DNA of 64,000 nt, taken from Lysobacteraceae bacterium SCN 69-320 (GTDB lineage Bacteria > Pseudomonadota > Gammaproteobacteria > Xanthomonadales > Rhodanobacteraceae). Position numbers and translations under genes: made by a program. Numbering within the stretch: position 1 is the first letter of the stretch; each line of letters begins with the position of its first letter. Below the pieces are notes generated by a model. That model did not search any database. It saw only the letters and a list, made by a program, of their open reading frames with translations, and was not told the DNA's origin. Where the stretch lies: the NCBI GenBank assembly GCA_001725155.1, contig MEFP01000003.1:124001-188000 (forward strand). Direction: 5' to 3'. This document shows positions 52,741 through 63,179 of the stretch, piece by piece.

Positions 52741-53259
52741 TCACTCCCGCACGACCATTTCCGGCTCCTGCGCCCAATCCACCGTCACGAGACCAGCCCG
52801 GATATGTCGATGGATCGTGGAATACGGCCAATGCGACGCAAACCGCGCGTGGCCATGCCTGACCGGGTTGTAATGCACATACGCGACATGATTCGCATAG
52901 TCCGCCTCGTCGCGGATGCGATGCTCCCAATAACGCCGCTGCCAGATCCCACGCTCGCCGCGCCTTCGACGACTCGGCCCGACATATTCGTCCGCGGCAA
53001 TGGCTCGCGAAAATGTCGCCTTGATCAACGACCAACGCATGGCGAAATCGCTGTCGGCCTCGGGCAAGGCCCAGATCGAATGCAGGTGCTCGGGTAGCAC
53101 GACGCAGGCATCGATGGTGAACGGATGACGCCTGCGCACATCGGCCACAGCTCTGCGCAGGATGTCTATTCGCTCGACGAGCAACCGACTCGTCCTGTCC
53201 TGCAGCGCAAGCGTGAAGAAGTATGTGCCGCCGCGGAGACTGGGTCTGCGATAGCGCAT
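52741..53259 (-). CDS. REP-associated tyrosine transposase (RAYT)
   Basis: 172 residues. The HUH motif appears as 'PEHLHSIW' and the catalytic-tyrosine helix region as 'WQRRYWEHRIRDEADYANHVAYVHYNPVRHG', both typical of the Y1/RAYT family. The N-terminal 'RRPSLRGGTYFFTLALQDR' is also characteristic. RAYTs are single-copy, domesticated-looking HUH transposases thought to spread REP palindromes. REP copies lie on both sides, the expected arrangement. Complete and apparently intact. Confidence 0.9.
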   Translation of the reverse strand: MRYRRPSLRGGTYFFTLALQDRTSRLLVERIDILRRAVADVRRRHPFTIDACVVLPEHLHSIWALPEADSDFAMRWSLIKATFSRAIAADEYVGPSRRRRGERGIWQRRYWEHRIRDEADYANHVAYVHYNPVRHGHARFASHWPYSTIHRHIRAGLVTVDWAQEPEMVVRE

Positions 53260-53384
53260 CGCCGCGCGCTCGAAGGTCGGGCGCCCAGACTACAACGCAG
53301 TCGGCAGCCTGTGCCTCGGAAGTTTGCGCGGCCGATACCCGGAATTTTCCCGATGTGGCAGCGGGCATGACCGGAGATACCGAC

Positions 53385-53411
53385 GTTGCGGTTCGCTGCG
53401 CTCACCGCAAC
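53385..53411 (+). repeat. REP palindrome, copy 2
   Basis: GTTGCGGTTCGCTGCGCTCACCGCAAC-type 27-base palindrome, upstream of the RAYT gene. Facing copy 3 at a distance of about 61 bases, it makes a paired (BIME-like) unit; the spacer contains a further inverted pair (ACGACTC and GAGTCGT). Confidence 0.85.
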
Positions 53412-53472
53412 CTACGACTCCGCCGTTTGCCGCGCAGACCGTGGTGTACGAGTCGTCGCGCACCTTGCGTAA

Positions 53473-53499
53473 GTTGCGGTGAGCGCAGCGAATCGCAAC
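53473..53499 (-). repeat. REP palindrome, copy 3
   Basis: The 27-base sequence is the reverse complement of copy 2 with one base changed (CCGCAAC to TCGCAAC). Together they bracket 53385-53499 as an inverted REP pair. Apart from the REPs, nothing recognisable lies between the RAYT gene and the kinase gene (53260-53645). Confidence 0.85.
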
Positions 53500-53645
53500 G
53501 TCGCGGCCCTCATCATCGCCACACCGTGCCTGTCCCATGCACTACCGCGCCGCGCATATCCGATTGATGCCGCACCACGCCGCATCACGCCAGCCGCATC
53601 ACACCTCGCCGCATTGCGCTCTTCCCCACATCAAAACATCCCCGC

Positions 53646-56402
<2,757 letters not shown>

Positions 56403-56773
56403 GTGCCCGCCCCGCGTCGCGACCGCCTCGCCGCGGCAGACCATAGCAGTTCCCGCGTCGGCGCTGCGACGGCGTCCCGGGTGCCGGGGCGGCCCGGACG
56501 CGCCGGGCCGCCCGGCGAAGGAACACACCGTGGACCTGTACCGTATCTCTCGTTGTTTCAGCGGCTCCGGCGCTGCTGAAAACCCGCTCTGGCAAGGGCG
56601 GGGCAGGGCTGCCGCCGCGTGTGCCCTTTCTCTCGTCGTATCCGCCGCGCGGGCAGCACCGACGTTCGGCTCGGCGGGCAATTCGAGACCGGCACGGACC
56701 TGACGGACCGGCCGACGCTCGGCCTGCGGCCATGACGGCCGCCGCTAGGCGACGGCTGCCAGCCCCTCCGGCT
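56403..56773. other. Non-coding stretch between kinase and patatin genes
   Basis: 371 bases with no credible gene. The kinase gene starts at its left edge and the patatin gene ends at its right edge, so it holds the kinase promoter and patatin terminator. A hairpin (TTTCAGCGGC at 56556-56565 with GCTGCTGAAA at 56572-56581, one mismatch) is the only clear structure; it has no T-run. Confidence 0.5.
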
Positions 56774-57730
56774 TCAGGGCCAGACCTGCGGCCGCCGGAT
56801 GCGCTGCCAGCGTGCCAATGCCTCGCGCGTGCGCTGGCGGCCGATCTCGATGACCTCGGCCGCGCGCTGGAATTCGTAGAATGCGCAGACATTGCGCGGG
56901 ATCGAAATCACCAGGTCCGGCGGCTGCGCAGCGAGCTTGTAGCGCGTCAGCGTTTCCTGCACCACGTCCAGCGACCGCGCGAACAGATCGAGCACGCCGG
57001 GTTCGTGAATGCTGGCGCGCTTGCTGCGGTTTTCCAGAAAGCGTTCCCACAGCTCGCCGATCCGGCCCAGGCCGGTCGGGCGATTTTCCTCGTCGGGCTC
57101 GTGGATCTCCGGCCGCGTGATCGGCGTCTCGCGCTCGGCCACGCCTTCGGCCTCGGCGTTGACGTCCACTGCAATCGTCGCGTCGGTGAGGTCGCGCAAG
57201 GTCGGCGTGACCGGCACGGGATTGAGCAGGCCGCCGTCGACGAGACGGCGGCCCTGGTAATGGTGCGGACGGAACACGGTAGGAATGGAGATCGACGCGC
57301 GTATCGCGTCGAACAGGGAGCCGCGCGAGAACCAGACCTCGCGCTGCGCATCGATGTCGACGGCGACCGCGGTATAGCTGATCGGCAGATCCTCGATGTT
57401 CATCTCGCCGACGAGGTCGCGCAGCGCGCCGATCACGCGCTGGCCCTTGATCAGGCCGCCGCCGCGCCAGCTCCAGTCGACCAGACGCAGCACGTCGAAG
57501 GTCTTGAGGCCGACGGCCCAATCGCGGTACTCGCTGAGCTTGCCCGCGGCATAGACGCCGCCGACCAGCGCGCCCATCGAGCTGCCGGCGACGGAGCGGA
57601 TCTCGTAACCGTGCGCGCGCAGTTCCTCGATGACGCCGACGTGCGCATAGCCCCGCGCGCCGCCGGAACCCAGCACCAGGGAAATCGCGCCACGGCGCGG
57701 CGGTTCGGCAGGATGGGCGGGCAGGTTCAT
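56774..57730 (-). CDS. Patatin-like phospholipase (RssA-like)
   Basis: 318 residues. The patatin oxyanion loop GSGGARG is at 21-27, the nucleophile elbow G-S-S-M-G at 49-53 (S51), and the catalytic aspartate in VDGG (D165), so the Ser-Asp dyad is complete. No signal peptide, so it is probably cytoplasmic and acts on membrane lipids. It lies 16 bases downstream of the WYL regulator gene on the same strand and may be co-transcribed with it. Confidence 0.9.
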   Translation of the reverse strand: MNLPAHPAEPPRRGAISLVLGSGGARGYAHVGVIEELRAHGYEIRSVAGSSMGALVGGVYAAGKLSEYRDWAVGLKTFDVLRLVDWSWRGGGLIKGQRVIGALRDLVGEMNIEDLPISYTAVAVDIDAQREVWFSRGSLFDAIRASISIPTVFRPHHYQGRRLVDGGLLNPVPVTPTLRDLTDATIAVDVNAEAEGVAERETPITRPEIHEPDEENRPTGLGRIGELWERFLENRSKRASIHEPGVLDLFARSLDVVQETLTRYKLAAQPPDLVISIPRNVCAFYEFQRAAEVIEIGRQRTREALARWQRIRRPQVWP

Positions 57731-57746
57731 GTGATCTCCGGCGGAG

Positions 57747-58718
57747 CTACTGATACGCGCCTATGGACAGCTGCAGCAGGATCTTCATTTCCTCGCGCAG
57801 GCTCAGCGGCGCGACGACCTCGGCATCCGGCCCGTACTTGAGCACATCCATCAGCAGTTCCTTGGAATTGCTGTAGGGCACCCGGAGCTCGTAGCGGCCG
57901 TCGGTCAGGAAATGCCCTTCCTGCTGCGAATGCCAGTGCTCGTCGGCGACCCAGCGCGCCGCATGCGGCGAGAAACGCAAGGTGGCCCAGGCCTTGGGCG
58001 CCCCCGAGAAGATGCCATAGCTCGCGGCCAGGTGCTGGTTCAGCTCGGCCTCTTCGCGGTCCAGCGCGGGCTCGTCGAGCATCTGCGGCGAGGCGATGCG
58101 GTCGACGGCGAAGCTGCGCAGGGCCTCGCGCTCGTGGTCCCAGGCGTCGAGATACCAGTTGTCGCGATAGTGCGCGATGCGCTGCGGCGAGACCAGGCGC
58201 TCGGTCGTCGAGCCGGTGGAGCGCGCCCGGTAGCGGAACTTGAGCTGGCGCCGCGCCATGACCGCGCCGGCCACGACGCGGAAGCTGATCTGGTCGAGCT
58301 TGCGGTTGCCGCTGGCGATCACGCGAATGCGCTCGGTCGGCAGGCGCGCGCCGCTGACGTGGTCCGACAGCAGCGCCTGCATGCGCTTCTCGAACGGCGC
58401 CAGCGCATCGGCCAGTATGCCGGCGCCGCTGCGCGCGACGAGCTCGTTCAGCGCCATCAGCGCGGACAGCTCGTCACTGGTCAGCCACAGGCCCGGCAGC
58501 TCGAAACGCTCGGCCTCGGCCTCGTCGTAGCGGAAGGCGGCCTGATCGCCCTCGCCACTCTCGATCGGCGCGCCCAGCGCATCGCGCAGGAATGCGATGT
58601 CGCGATAGAGCGTGGCGCGGGAACAGCCCAGCTCGTCCTTGAGGCGCTGCAGGCTGACCGGATAGCGCGCGGTCTTCAGCAGGCGGTGCAGACTCAGAAT
58701 GCGTTCGTAACGGTCCAT
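57747..58718 (-). CDS. YafY-family WYL-domain transcriptional regulator
   Basis: 323 residues. An N-terminal winged helix ('RILSLHRLLKTARYPVSLQRLKDELGCSRATLYRDIAFL') is followed by a WYL domain (about 145-205, 'LKFRYRARSTGS...ERLVSPQRIAHYRDNWYLDAWD') and a C-terminal WCX extension. WYL regulators sense nucleic acids or nucleotides and often control DNA-damage or defence genes. It is divergent from the LolA-like gene and precedes the patatin gene; its targets are unknown. Confidence 0.88.
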   Translation of the reverse strand: MDRYERILSLHRLLKTARYPVSLQRLKDELGCSRATLYRDIAFLRDALGAPIESGEGDQAAFRYDEAEAERFELPGLWLTSDELSALMALNELVARSGAGILADALAPFEKRMQALLSDHVSGARLPTERIRVIASGNRKLDQISFRVVAGAVMARRQLKFRYRARSTGSTTERLVSPQRIAHYRDNWYLDAWDHEREALRSFAVDRIASPQMLDEPALDREEAELNQHLAASYGIFSGAPKAWATLRFSPHAARWVADEHWHSQQEGHFLTDGRYELRVPYSNSKELLMDVLKYGPDAEVVAPLSLREEMKILLQLSIGAYQ

Positions 58719-58904
58719 AGGCCCCGATTGTGGCGGCTCGCCGGTTACCGGCGCTAGAGCCCGTCCGGCGGTTCCGGCACGGCCGGAATCGCTCCCTGTC
58801 GGACAGGCGCTGCCAGGACGGAGCGAGCCGCTGTCTCCGTCCGGTACAGTTCTGCGTATTGGGAGGAAGTCTACCCAGCACCCGTCTCAGTTCCGGAGAA
58901 CCGC

Positions 58905-59486
58905 ATGTCCCCGACCACGCTCCTGCTCGCCCTGGCGCTGGCCCTGCCCGGCCTGGCCGCCGCGGCCCCACGCGACGAGCTGCAGGCCGCCTATACCCGC
59001 TTCCTGGCCGCACACAGCTTCCGCGCCAGCGTGACCGACGTGAACAGGGGCCAGCAGCTCTCGACCCTGGACTTCGTCGCACCCGACCGCTACCACATCC
59101 GCACCGGCCAGGGCGAAATGGAGCAGATCCTGATCGGCGACGACGCCTACACGCTGATCAACGGCGAGCGCGTCAAACTGCCGATGCCGATCAAGGTCGG
59201 CCGCATCGTCAGTCAGTACCGCAATCAGGACACCCTGAATGAGCTGACCCGCGACCTCGACGTCACCGCCCTCGGCGAGGATACCGTCGACGGCCAGGTC
59301 GCCAGGGTCTACGGCTATACCCAGACGCAGCCGGCCCGGGCCGATGTGAAAGTCTGGATAGGCGTGGCCAGCGGCCTGCCGTTGCAGCTGGAGTCGCAAG
59401 GCCGCTTCATGGGCGTGAAATCCACCACGCGGCTGCGCTACTACGACTACGACGACGCGACGATACGGGTCAGCGCACCACAGTAA
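58905..59486 (+). CDS. Secreted LolA-like outer-membrane lipoprotein-sorting protein
   Basis: 193 residues: signal peptide (about 1-20), then a beta-rich body whose pattern resembles the LolA/LolB fold ('YTRFLAAHSFRASVTDVNRGQQLSTLDFVAPDRYHIRTGQGEMEQILIGDDAYTLINGE'). No lipobox cysteine. It is probably periplasmic and may bind a lipid or lipoprotein. The true lolA gene is not expected in this context, so this is a family-level call. Confidence 0.65.
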   Translation: MSPTTLLLALALALPGLAAAAPRDELQAAYTRFLAAHSFRASVTDVNRGQQLSTLDFVAPDRYHIRTGQGEMEQILIGDDAYTLINGERVKLPMPIKVGRIVSQYRNQDTLNELTRDLDVTALGEDTVDGQVARVYGYTQTQPARADVKVWIGVASGLPLQLESQGRFMGVKSTTRLRYYDYDDATIRVSAPQ

Positions 59487-59577
59487 TCCGGCTGTCACGC
59501 CACGGCGGCAACCAACCGGTCTGCACCGGATAAACGGACGCACGCACACGGCGCCCGGCGATCGCATCAACTCCGTT

Positions 59578-60522
59578 ATGCTGCACCGCATGCCCTCGCC
59601 TGCCGTCCATCTCGGCCTCGACGCCGTCATCTTCGCCGTGACCGCCGAGGCGCCGCGCATCCTGACCGTGCGCGGCGCCACCGACGAGGCCCTGCCGTCG
59701 GGCCCGCTCGACCTCGAAGCCCATTCGACCCTGGAGCGCGGCGTGCGCGACTGGGTCGCCCAGCAGACCGGCCTGGCCCTCGGCTACGTCGAACAGCTCT
59801 ATACCTTCGGCGACCGCTTCCGCGATCCGCGCGAACGCGCCGGCGGCGCGCGCGTCATCGCCATGACCTATCTCGCGCTGGTCCGCGAACAGGTCCTGCC
59901 CGGCGGTCTGCGCGCGCAGTGGCGCGACTGCTACGCGTACCTCCCCTGGGAAGACTGGCGTCGCGGCCGCCCCGCGCTGATCGAGCACGAACTCGCCCCG
60001 CGCCTGCATGCCTGGGCCGCGAACGATGCGCGCAAGCACGAACGCGTGGATCTGACCTTCGGCCTCGACACGGCGCCCTGGGATCCCGAACGCACGCTGG
60101 AACGCTACGAACTGCTCTGGGAAGCCGGCCTCGTCGCCGAAGCGCGCCGCGAACGCGATCCGGATGCGCCCGATGTGGCCGGCAGCGGCTTCGCGCTCGC
60201 GCTGGACCATCGGCGCATTCTCGCGACCGCCCTCGGCCGCGTGCGCGGCAAGCTCAAGTACCGGCCCGTCGTCTTCGAGCTGCTGCCGCCGGAATTCACC
60301 TTGCTGCAACTGCAACAAGTGGTCGAGGCGCTCAGCGGCAACCTGCTGCATAAACAGAATTTCCGCCGGCTCGTCGAAAGCGCCGGGCTCGTCGAAGGCA
60401 CCGGACGGCTCGCGACCGGCACCGGCGGACGCCCGGCGGAACTGTTCCGCTTCCGGCGCGAAGTGTTTCGCGAGCGGCCCGATCCGGGGGTTTATTTTCC
60501 GGGAGCGTGGTGGAGCCGGTGA
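59578..60522 (+). CDS. NUDIX-like / NrtR-type transcriptional regulator
   Basis: 314 residues. An N-terminal Nudix-like domain (1-150) is joined to a C-terminal winged helix (about 222-300, 'LKYRPVVFELLPPEFTLLQLQQVVEALSGN...RLVESAGLVE'), the NrtR layout. The Nudix box is degenerate: 'RDWVAQQTGL' at 57-66 has Q62-Q63 where the metal-binding glutamates should be, so it probably binds but does not hydrolyse a nucleotide such as ADP-ribose. NrtR proteins repress NAD synthesis genes, none of which is nearby. Start may be the ATG four codons later. Confidence 0.75.
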   Translation: MLHRMPSPAVHLGLDAVIFAVTAEAPRILTVRGATDEALPSGPLDLEAHSTLERGVRDWVAQQTGLALGYVEQLYTFGDRFRDPRERAGGARVIAMTYLALVREQVLPGGLRAQWRDCYAYLPWEDWRRGRPALIEHELAPRLHAWAANDARKHERVDLTFGLDTAPWDPERTLERYELLWEAGLVAEARRERDPDAPDVAGSGFALALDHRRILATALGRVRGKLKYRPVVFELLPPEFTLLQLQQVVEALSGNLLHKQNFRRLVESAGLVEGTGRLATGTGGRPAELFRFRREVFRERPDPGVYFPGAWWSR

Positions 60523-60621
60523 GGCGGCCGACCGGGAATCCCGGTGCGCTTTCTCGCTGATTCTGTTCGCGCGACCGGCGCTATCGCGGTGTGGGCATGT
60601 GAAGGAAGGGGGCACAGAACT

Positions 60622-60699
60622 GGACACCCAAAATTCAGCACAGAACTCAGAACTGGACACCCAAAAATTCAGGGGACAGCGTTCGGACATCCACAATTC
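60622..60699 (+). repeat. GGACACCCAC-type repeat cluster A (3 copies)
   Basis: Three plus-strand copies at 60622-60636, 60655-60670 and 60685-60699 of a GGACAYCCAMAATTC-like motif, spaced 33 and 30 bases apart. They lie 70-147 bases upstream of the HUH transposase gene. Short flanking words (CAGAACT) are also repeated between copies 1 and 2. Confidence 0.85.
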
Positions 60700-60768
60700 G
60701 GAATCCTCCGATACTGCGCCAGGAACTTTCCCGCTGCAACCTCAGCTCGCGCGGTCCATGCTGGGACC

Positions 60769-61719
60769 ATGGCCATCCCTCGCTCCCACCTGATTCCACC
60801 TGGCTCCGAAGGCCGCTACCACTGCATCCAACGTTGCGTGCGAAGGGCCTTTCTCTGTGGCGTAGACCGGTATACCGGCCGCTCGTTCGAACATCGGAAG
60901 GGCTGGATCGAAGAACGCCTGCACCGACTCAGCGAATGCTTTGCCATCGCGATTCACGCTTACGCGATCATGAGCAATCACTTGCATATCGTCATACAGG
61001 TCATTCCCGAGCTGATCGAAACCTGGAGTGACGGCGACATTGCTGCACGCTGGTTGAGGCTGTTTCCCTCTGCGAACGACGACGACATCGACCTCAAGCG
61101 CAAGCGAATGCTCGCTGATCCCGCACGCCTTAGCGTGATACGCAGCCGGCTCAGCAATCTGTCATGGTTCATGCGCTGCCTGGCTGAGCCCATTGCGCGG
61201 CGCGCCAATCGAGAAGACGACTGCAAAGGACGATTCTGGGAAGGGCGCTACAAATGCCAGGTCTTGTGCGATGAACGCGCTTTGCTAGCGGCAATGGCCT
61301 ACGTCGACCTCAATCCCATTCGCGCAGGCGTAGCCGAACGGCTGGATACGCCTGTTCATACCGGCGCATACGCGAGGATCAAGGCAATACGGCAGTCGCC
61401 GGAGGAACTGACGGAACCCTTGCCGCCCGTAATGGGCGTGCGGCGATGCGCGCTGTCACTCAACACAGCCGACTATCTGCAGATCCTCGACTGGACGGGA
61501 CGCATGCTGGCTTCCGGCATTCCCGACAAAACTGCCGGGCCGGCACCCACTGCTCTCGCGCTCGTTGACAGTGGTCCTGCACGCTGGGTACTGCGCGTGC
61601 GCAGTTACGGCAGCGGCTGGGCGCGGGTGGCTGGCTCGACAGAGGACCTGATCCACCTGGCCCGCCGAATCGGGCAACAATGGCTCAAGGGCATTCGTCT
61701 GGCTTCGCGACTGTATTGA
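60769..61719 (+). CDS. HUH (Y1_Tnp) transposase, REP-type family
   Basis: 316 residues. The N-terminal 'YHCIQRCVRRAFLCGVDRYTG' and 'HAYAIMSNHLHIVIQV' (HUH motif) and the later 'GRFWEGRYKCQVLCDERALLAAMAYVDLNPIRAGVA' are typical of the Y1 transposase family related to IS200/RAYT. A C-terminal extension (about 215-316) is present in this subfamily. It appears intact. It is bracketed by clusters A and B of the GGACACCCAC repeat in opposite orientations, making a probable mobile unit of about 1.35 kb. Confidence 0.85.
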   Translation: MAIPRSHLIPPGSEGRYHCIQRCVRRAFLCGVDRYTGRSFEHRKGWIEERLHRLSECFAIAIHAYAIMSNHLHIVIQVIPELIETWSDGDIAARWLRLFPSANDDDIDLKRKRMLADPARLSVIRSRLSNLSWFMRCLAEPIARRANREDDCKGRFWEGRYKCQVLCDERALLAAMAYVDLNPIRAGVAERLDTPVHTGAYARIKAIRQSPEELTEPLPPVMGVRRCALSLNTADYLQILDWTGRMLASGIPDKTAGPAPTALALVDSGPARWVLRVRSYGSGWARVAGSTEDLIHLARRIGQQWLKGIRLASRLY

Positions 61720-61856
61720 GCACCGCACTGACGTGATTGAGCCCGAAAGGGAGAATGCACCGTGGGCGGATTGTTCGCTAACGGATGGACAACGCCCCAG
61801 GTTCTGGGAGTGAGGCCTCGTTCGCCGGTCGAGAAAGAGATCTAGCCGCCGTCGCG

Positions 61857-61975
61857 ACAAATGGTGGATGTCCAGATTTCACATTCGCCCGATCTCCAAC
61901 ACCGAATGATCGGATCGTGGGTGTCCTGATCCAGATCAGCGACCAAAGCACCTCATTCCGAAATGATGGATGTCC
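61857..61975 (-). repeat. GGACACCCAC-type repeat cluster B (3 inverted copies)
   Basis: Three minus-strand copies: complement of 61857-61873 (GGACATCCACCATTTGT), 61912-61926 (GGACACCCACGATCC) and 61960-61975 (GGACATCCATCATTTC). Orientation is opposite to clusters A and C. Spacing is 53 and 49 bases. Confidence 0.75.
61926..61939. promoter_or_regulatory. FNR/Anr-like palindrome upstream of napE
   Basis: CTGATCCAGATCAG matches the FNR consensus TTGAT-N4-ATCAA at eight of ten positions (core TGAT-N4-ATCA). It lies about 135 bases before the napE start, far for a classical FNR site unless the transcript starts well upstream. Oxygen control of nap by FNR is known in E. coli. Confidence 0.4.
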
Positions 61976-62067
61976 CAATATCACCAATATCAGAGCCCCA
62001 CTACTGTGATAGCCTCACGCTCGGCATCGCCATCGCCGCGCCAGTACCCACCCGCAAGGTAGGCATC

Positions 62068-62238
62068 ATGGAGCAGAACGAAGGGCAAGTCGTTGCGAGC
62101 AAGCGGCAGGAACGCTTGGCCTTCCTGTTGCTGACGGCAGTCGTCTTTCCACTGGCGACCGTACTGATCGTGGCAGGCTACGGCTTTCTCGTCTGGATGT
62201 GGCAGCTGTTGTATGCAGGCCCACCGACGGGGCACTGA
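62068..62238 (+). CDS. napE: Periplasmic nitrate reductase component NapE
   Basis: 56-residue inner-membrane protein with one hydrophobic helix (about 18-45) ending in the NapE signature 'VAGYGFLVWMWQLLYAGPP'. AAGG lies about 10 bases before the ATG. NapE is a small non-essential membrane component; its exact role is not settled. First gene of napEFDA. Confidence 0.88.
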   Translation: MEQNEGQVVASKRQERLAFLLLTAVVFPLATVLIVAGYGFLVWMWQLLYAGPPTGH

Positions 62239-62241
62239 TCC

Positions 62242-62757
62242 GTGCCCATGCCGCGCTCGCTCACACGTCGTGCTCTGCTGTTCGGCCGCGCCTCGGCCAC
62301 GCCGGAGCCGCGTGCGTTCCGTCCTCCATGGGCCAGGCGGCCAGAACAGGAATTTTCGGCGGCCTGCACCCGTTGCGATGCCTGTATTCGGCAATGTCCG
62401 CAACAGGTTCTCGTACGCGACACGAACGGCCTTCCGCGCTTCGACCCGCAAACCGGCGAATGCACCTTCTGCGGCGAGTGCGTATCGGCTTGCGCCAGCG
62501 GCGCCTTCGACTCGTCGCTCAGTCCCCCTTGGACGCTCCTCGCCAGCATCGACAGCATCTGCCTGTCCGCCCGAGGCATAGTCTGCGCAAGCTGTCGCGA
62601 GATATGCCCTGCCTCGGCCATCCATGTACCGCCTGCCGCCCGTGGCACGGCCCTGGTCGACACAAGCCGCTGCACAGGCTGCGGCGCTTGCGTCGCCGTC
62701 TGTCCTGTCGATGCCATTCGTCTGCAACATGCCACGCCCCGGGAGACGGTCGCATGA
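62242..62757 (+). CDS. napF: Ferredoxin-type protein NapF
   Basis: 171 residues (GTG start; an ATG two codons later is equally possible). Cysteine groups for [4Fe-4S] clusters: 'CTRCDACIRQCP', 'CTFCGECVSAC', 'CASCREICP' and 'CTGCGACVAVCP'. NapF is a cytoplasmic iron-sulfur protein that helps mature NapA. Four bases after napE and overlapping napD by four bases. Confidence 0.92.
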   Translation: MPMPRSLTRRALLFGRASATPEPRAFRPPWARRPEQEFSAACTRCDACIRQCPQQVLVRDTNGLPRFDPQTGECTFCGECVSACASGAFDSSLSPPWTLLASIDSICLSARGIVCASCREICPASAIHVPPAARGTALVDTSRCTGCGACVAVCPVDAIRLQHATPRETVA

Positions 62758-63179
62758 GCTCGCCTGAACAGGATCGGGACACCCAGAATTCGCCTGGACG
62801 ATCCCGAGCACCGGACCGGGACACCCACATTCGCCAGGATCACCGGCGAAATCAGGACACCCACAATCCGCCCCCACCCGATCCAGACACCCACATAGCC
62901 AGCTTCATCATCCAGCACCGCGACTCCGCCATCGACATGCTGTCGACCGTGATCGCCCAGCACGCCGACCTCGAACTGGCCCTGCCCGGCACCACGCGCA
63001 GCATCGTCATCTGCGAATCCGCCGACCGCCACGCGGTCATGCAACGCGTCGACGAGTTGCAGGCCCTGCCCGGCGTGCTCAACGTGCTGCTGGTCTACCA
63101 CCACGCCGAGCCGGCCCAGGCACTGGCCGAGCCGCTTTCCGAATCATCCGTCACATGCGCGAACGGAGACCCGCCATGA
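62754..63179 (+). CDS. napD: NapA chaperone NapD with repeat-derived N-terminal extension
   Basis: 141 residues, longer than the usual NapD of about 85-110. The core (from about residue 47, [17 protein letters not shown], to VLLVYHH) is a normal NapD ferredoxin-like fold that binds the NapA Tat signal. Residues 1-46 are repeat-encoded: DTQN (9-12), DTHI (23-26), DTHN (35-38), DTHI (45-48), each arising from one copy of the GGACACCCAC repeat read in the same frame. The ATG overlaps the napF stop. A GTG or other start nearer the core would remove the extension, but none with a ribosome site was seen. Confidence 0.88.
   Translation: MSSPEQDRDTQNSPGRSRAPDRDTHIRQDHRRNQDTHNPPPPDPDTHIASFIIQHRDSAIDMLSTVIAQHADLELALPGTTRSIVICESADRHAVMQRVDELQALPGVLNVLLVYHHAEPAQALAEPLSESSVTCANGDPP
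62777..62896 (+). repeat. GGACACCCAC-type repeat cluster C (4 copies) within napD
   Basis: Plus-strand copies at 62777-62791, 62819-62832, 62855-62869 and 62885-62896 (last one degenerate). Start-to-start spacings are 42, 36 and 30 bases, all multiples of three, so the reading frame of napD is preserved through the array. Confidence 0.88.

Larger units (their letters stand above)
60622..61975 (+). mobile_element. Putative HUH transposase unit bounded by inverted repeat clusters
   Basis: The transposase gene plus its flanking repeat clusters: cluster A on the plus strand at the left and cluster B on the minus strand at the right. The element sits between the NrtR-like gene and the nap operon. 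Its exact ends are not defined; no target-site duplication was evident, as expected for HUH elements. Confidence 0.6.
61720..62067. other. Region between transposase and napE
   Basis: 348 bases with no credible gene. It carries repeat cluster B (61857-61975) and an FNR-like palindrome (61926-61939). The nap promoter must lie here, so the repeats overlap or adjoin its control region. Confidence 0.55.

Noticed and set aside
60544-60768. Upstream in-frame extension of the HUH transposase
   Set aside because: It translates the repeat cluster (GHPKF, GHPKI, GHPQF) and lacks the family N-terminus, which begins at the chosen ATG.
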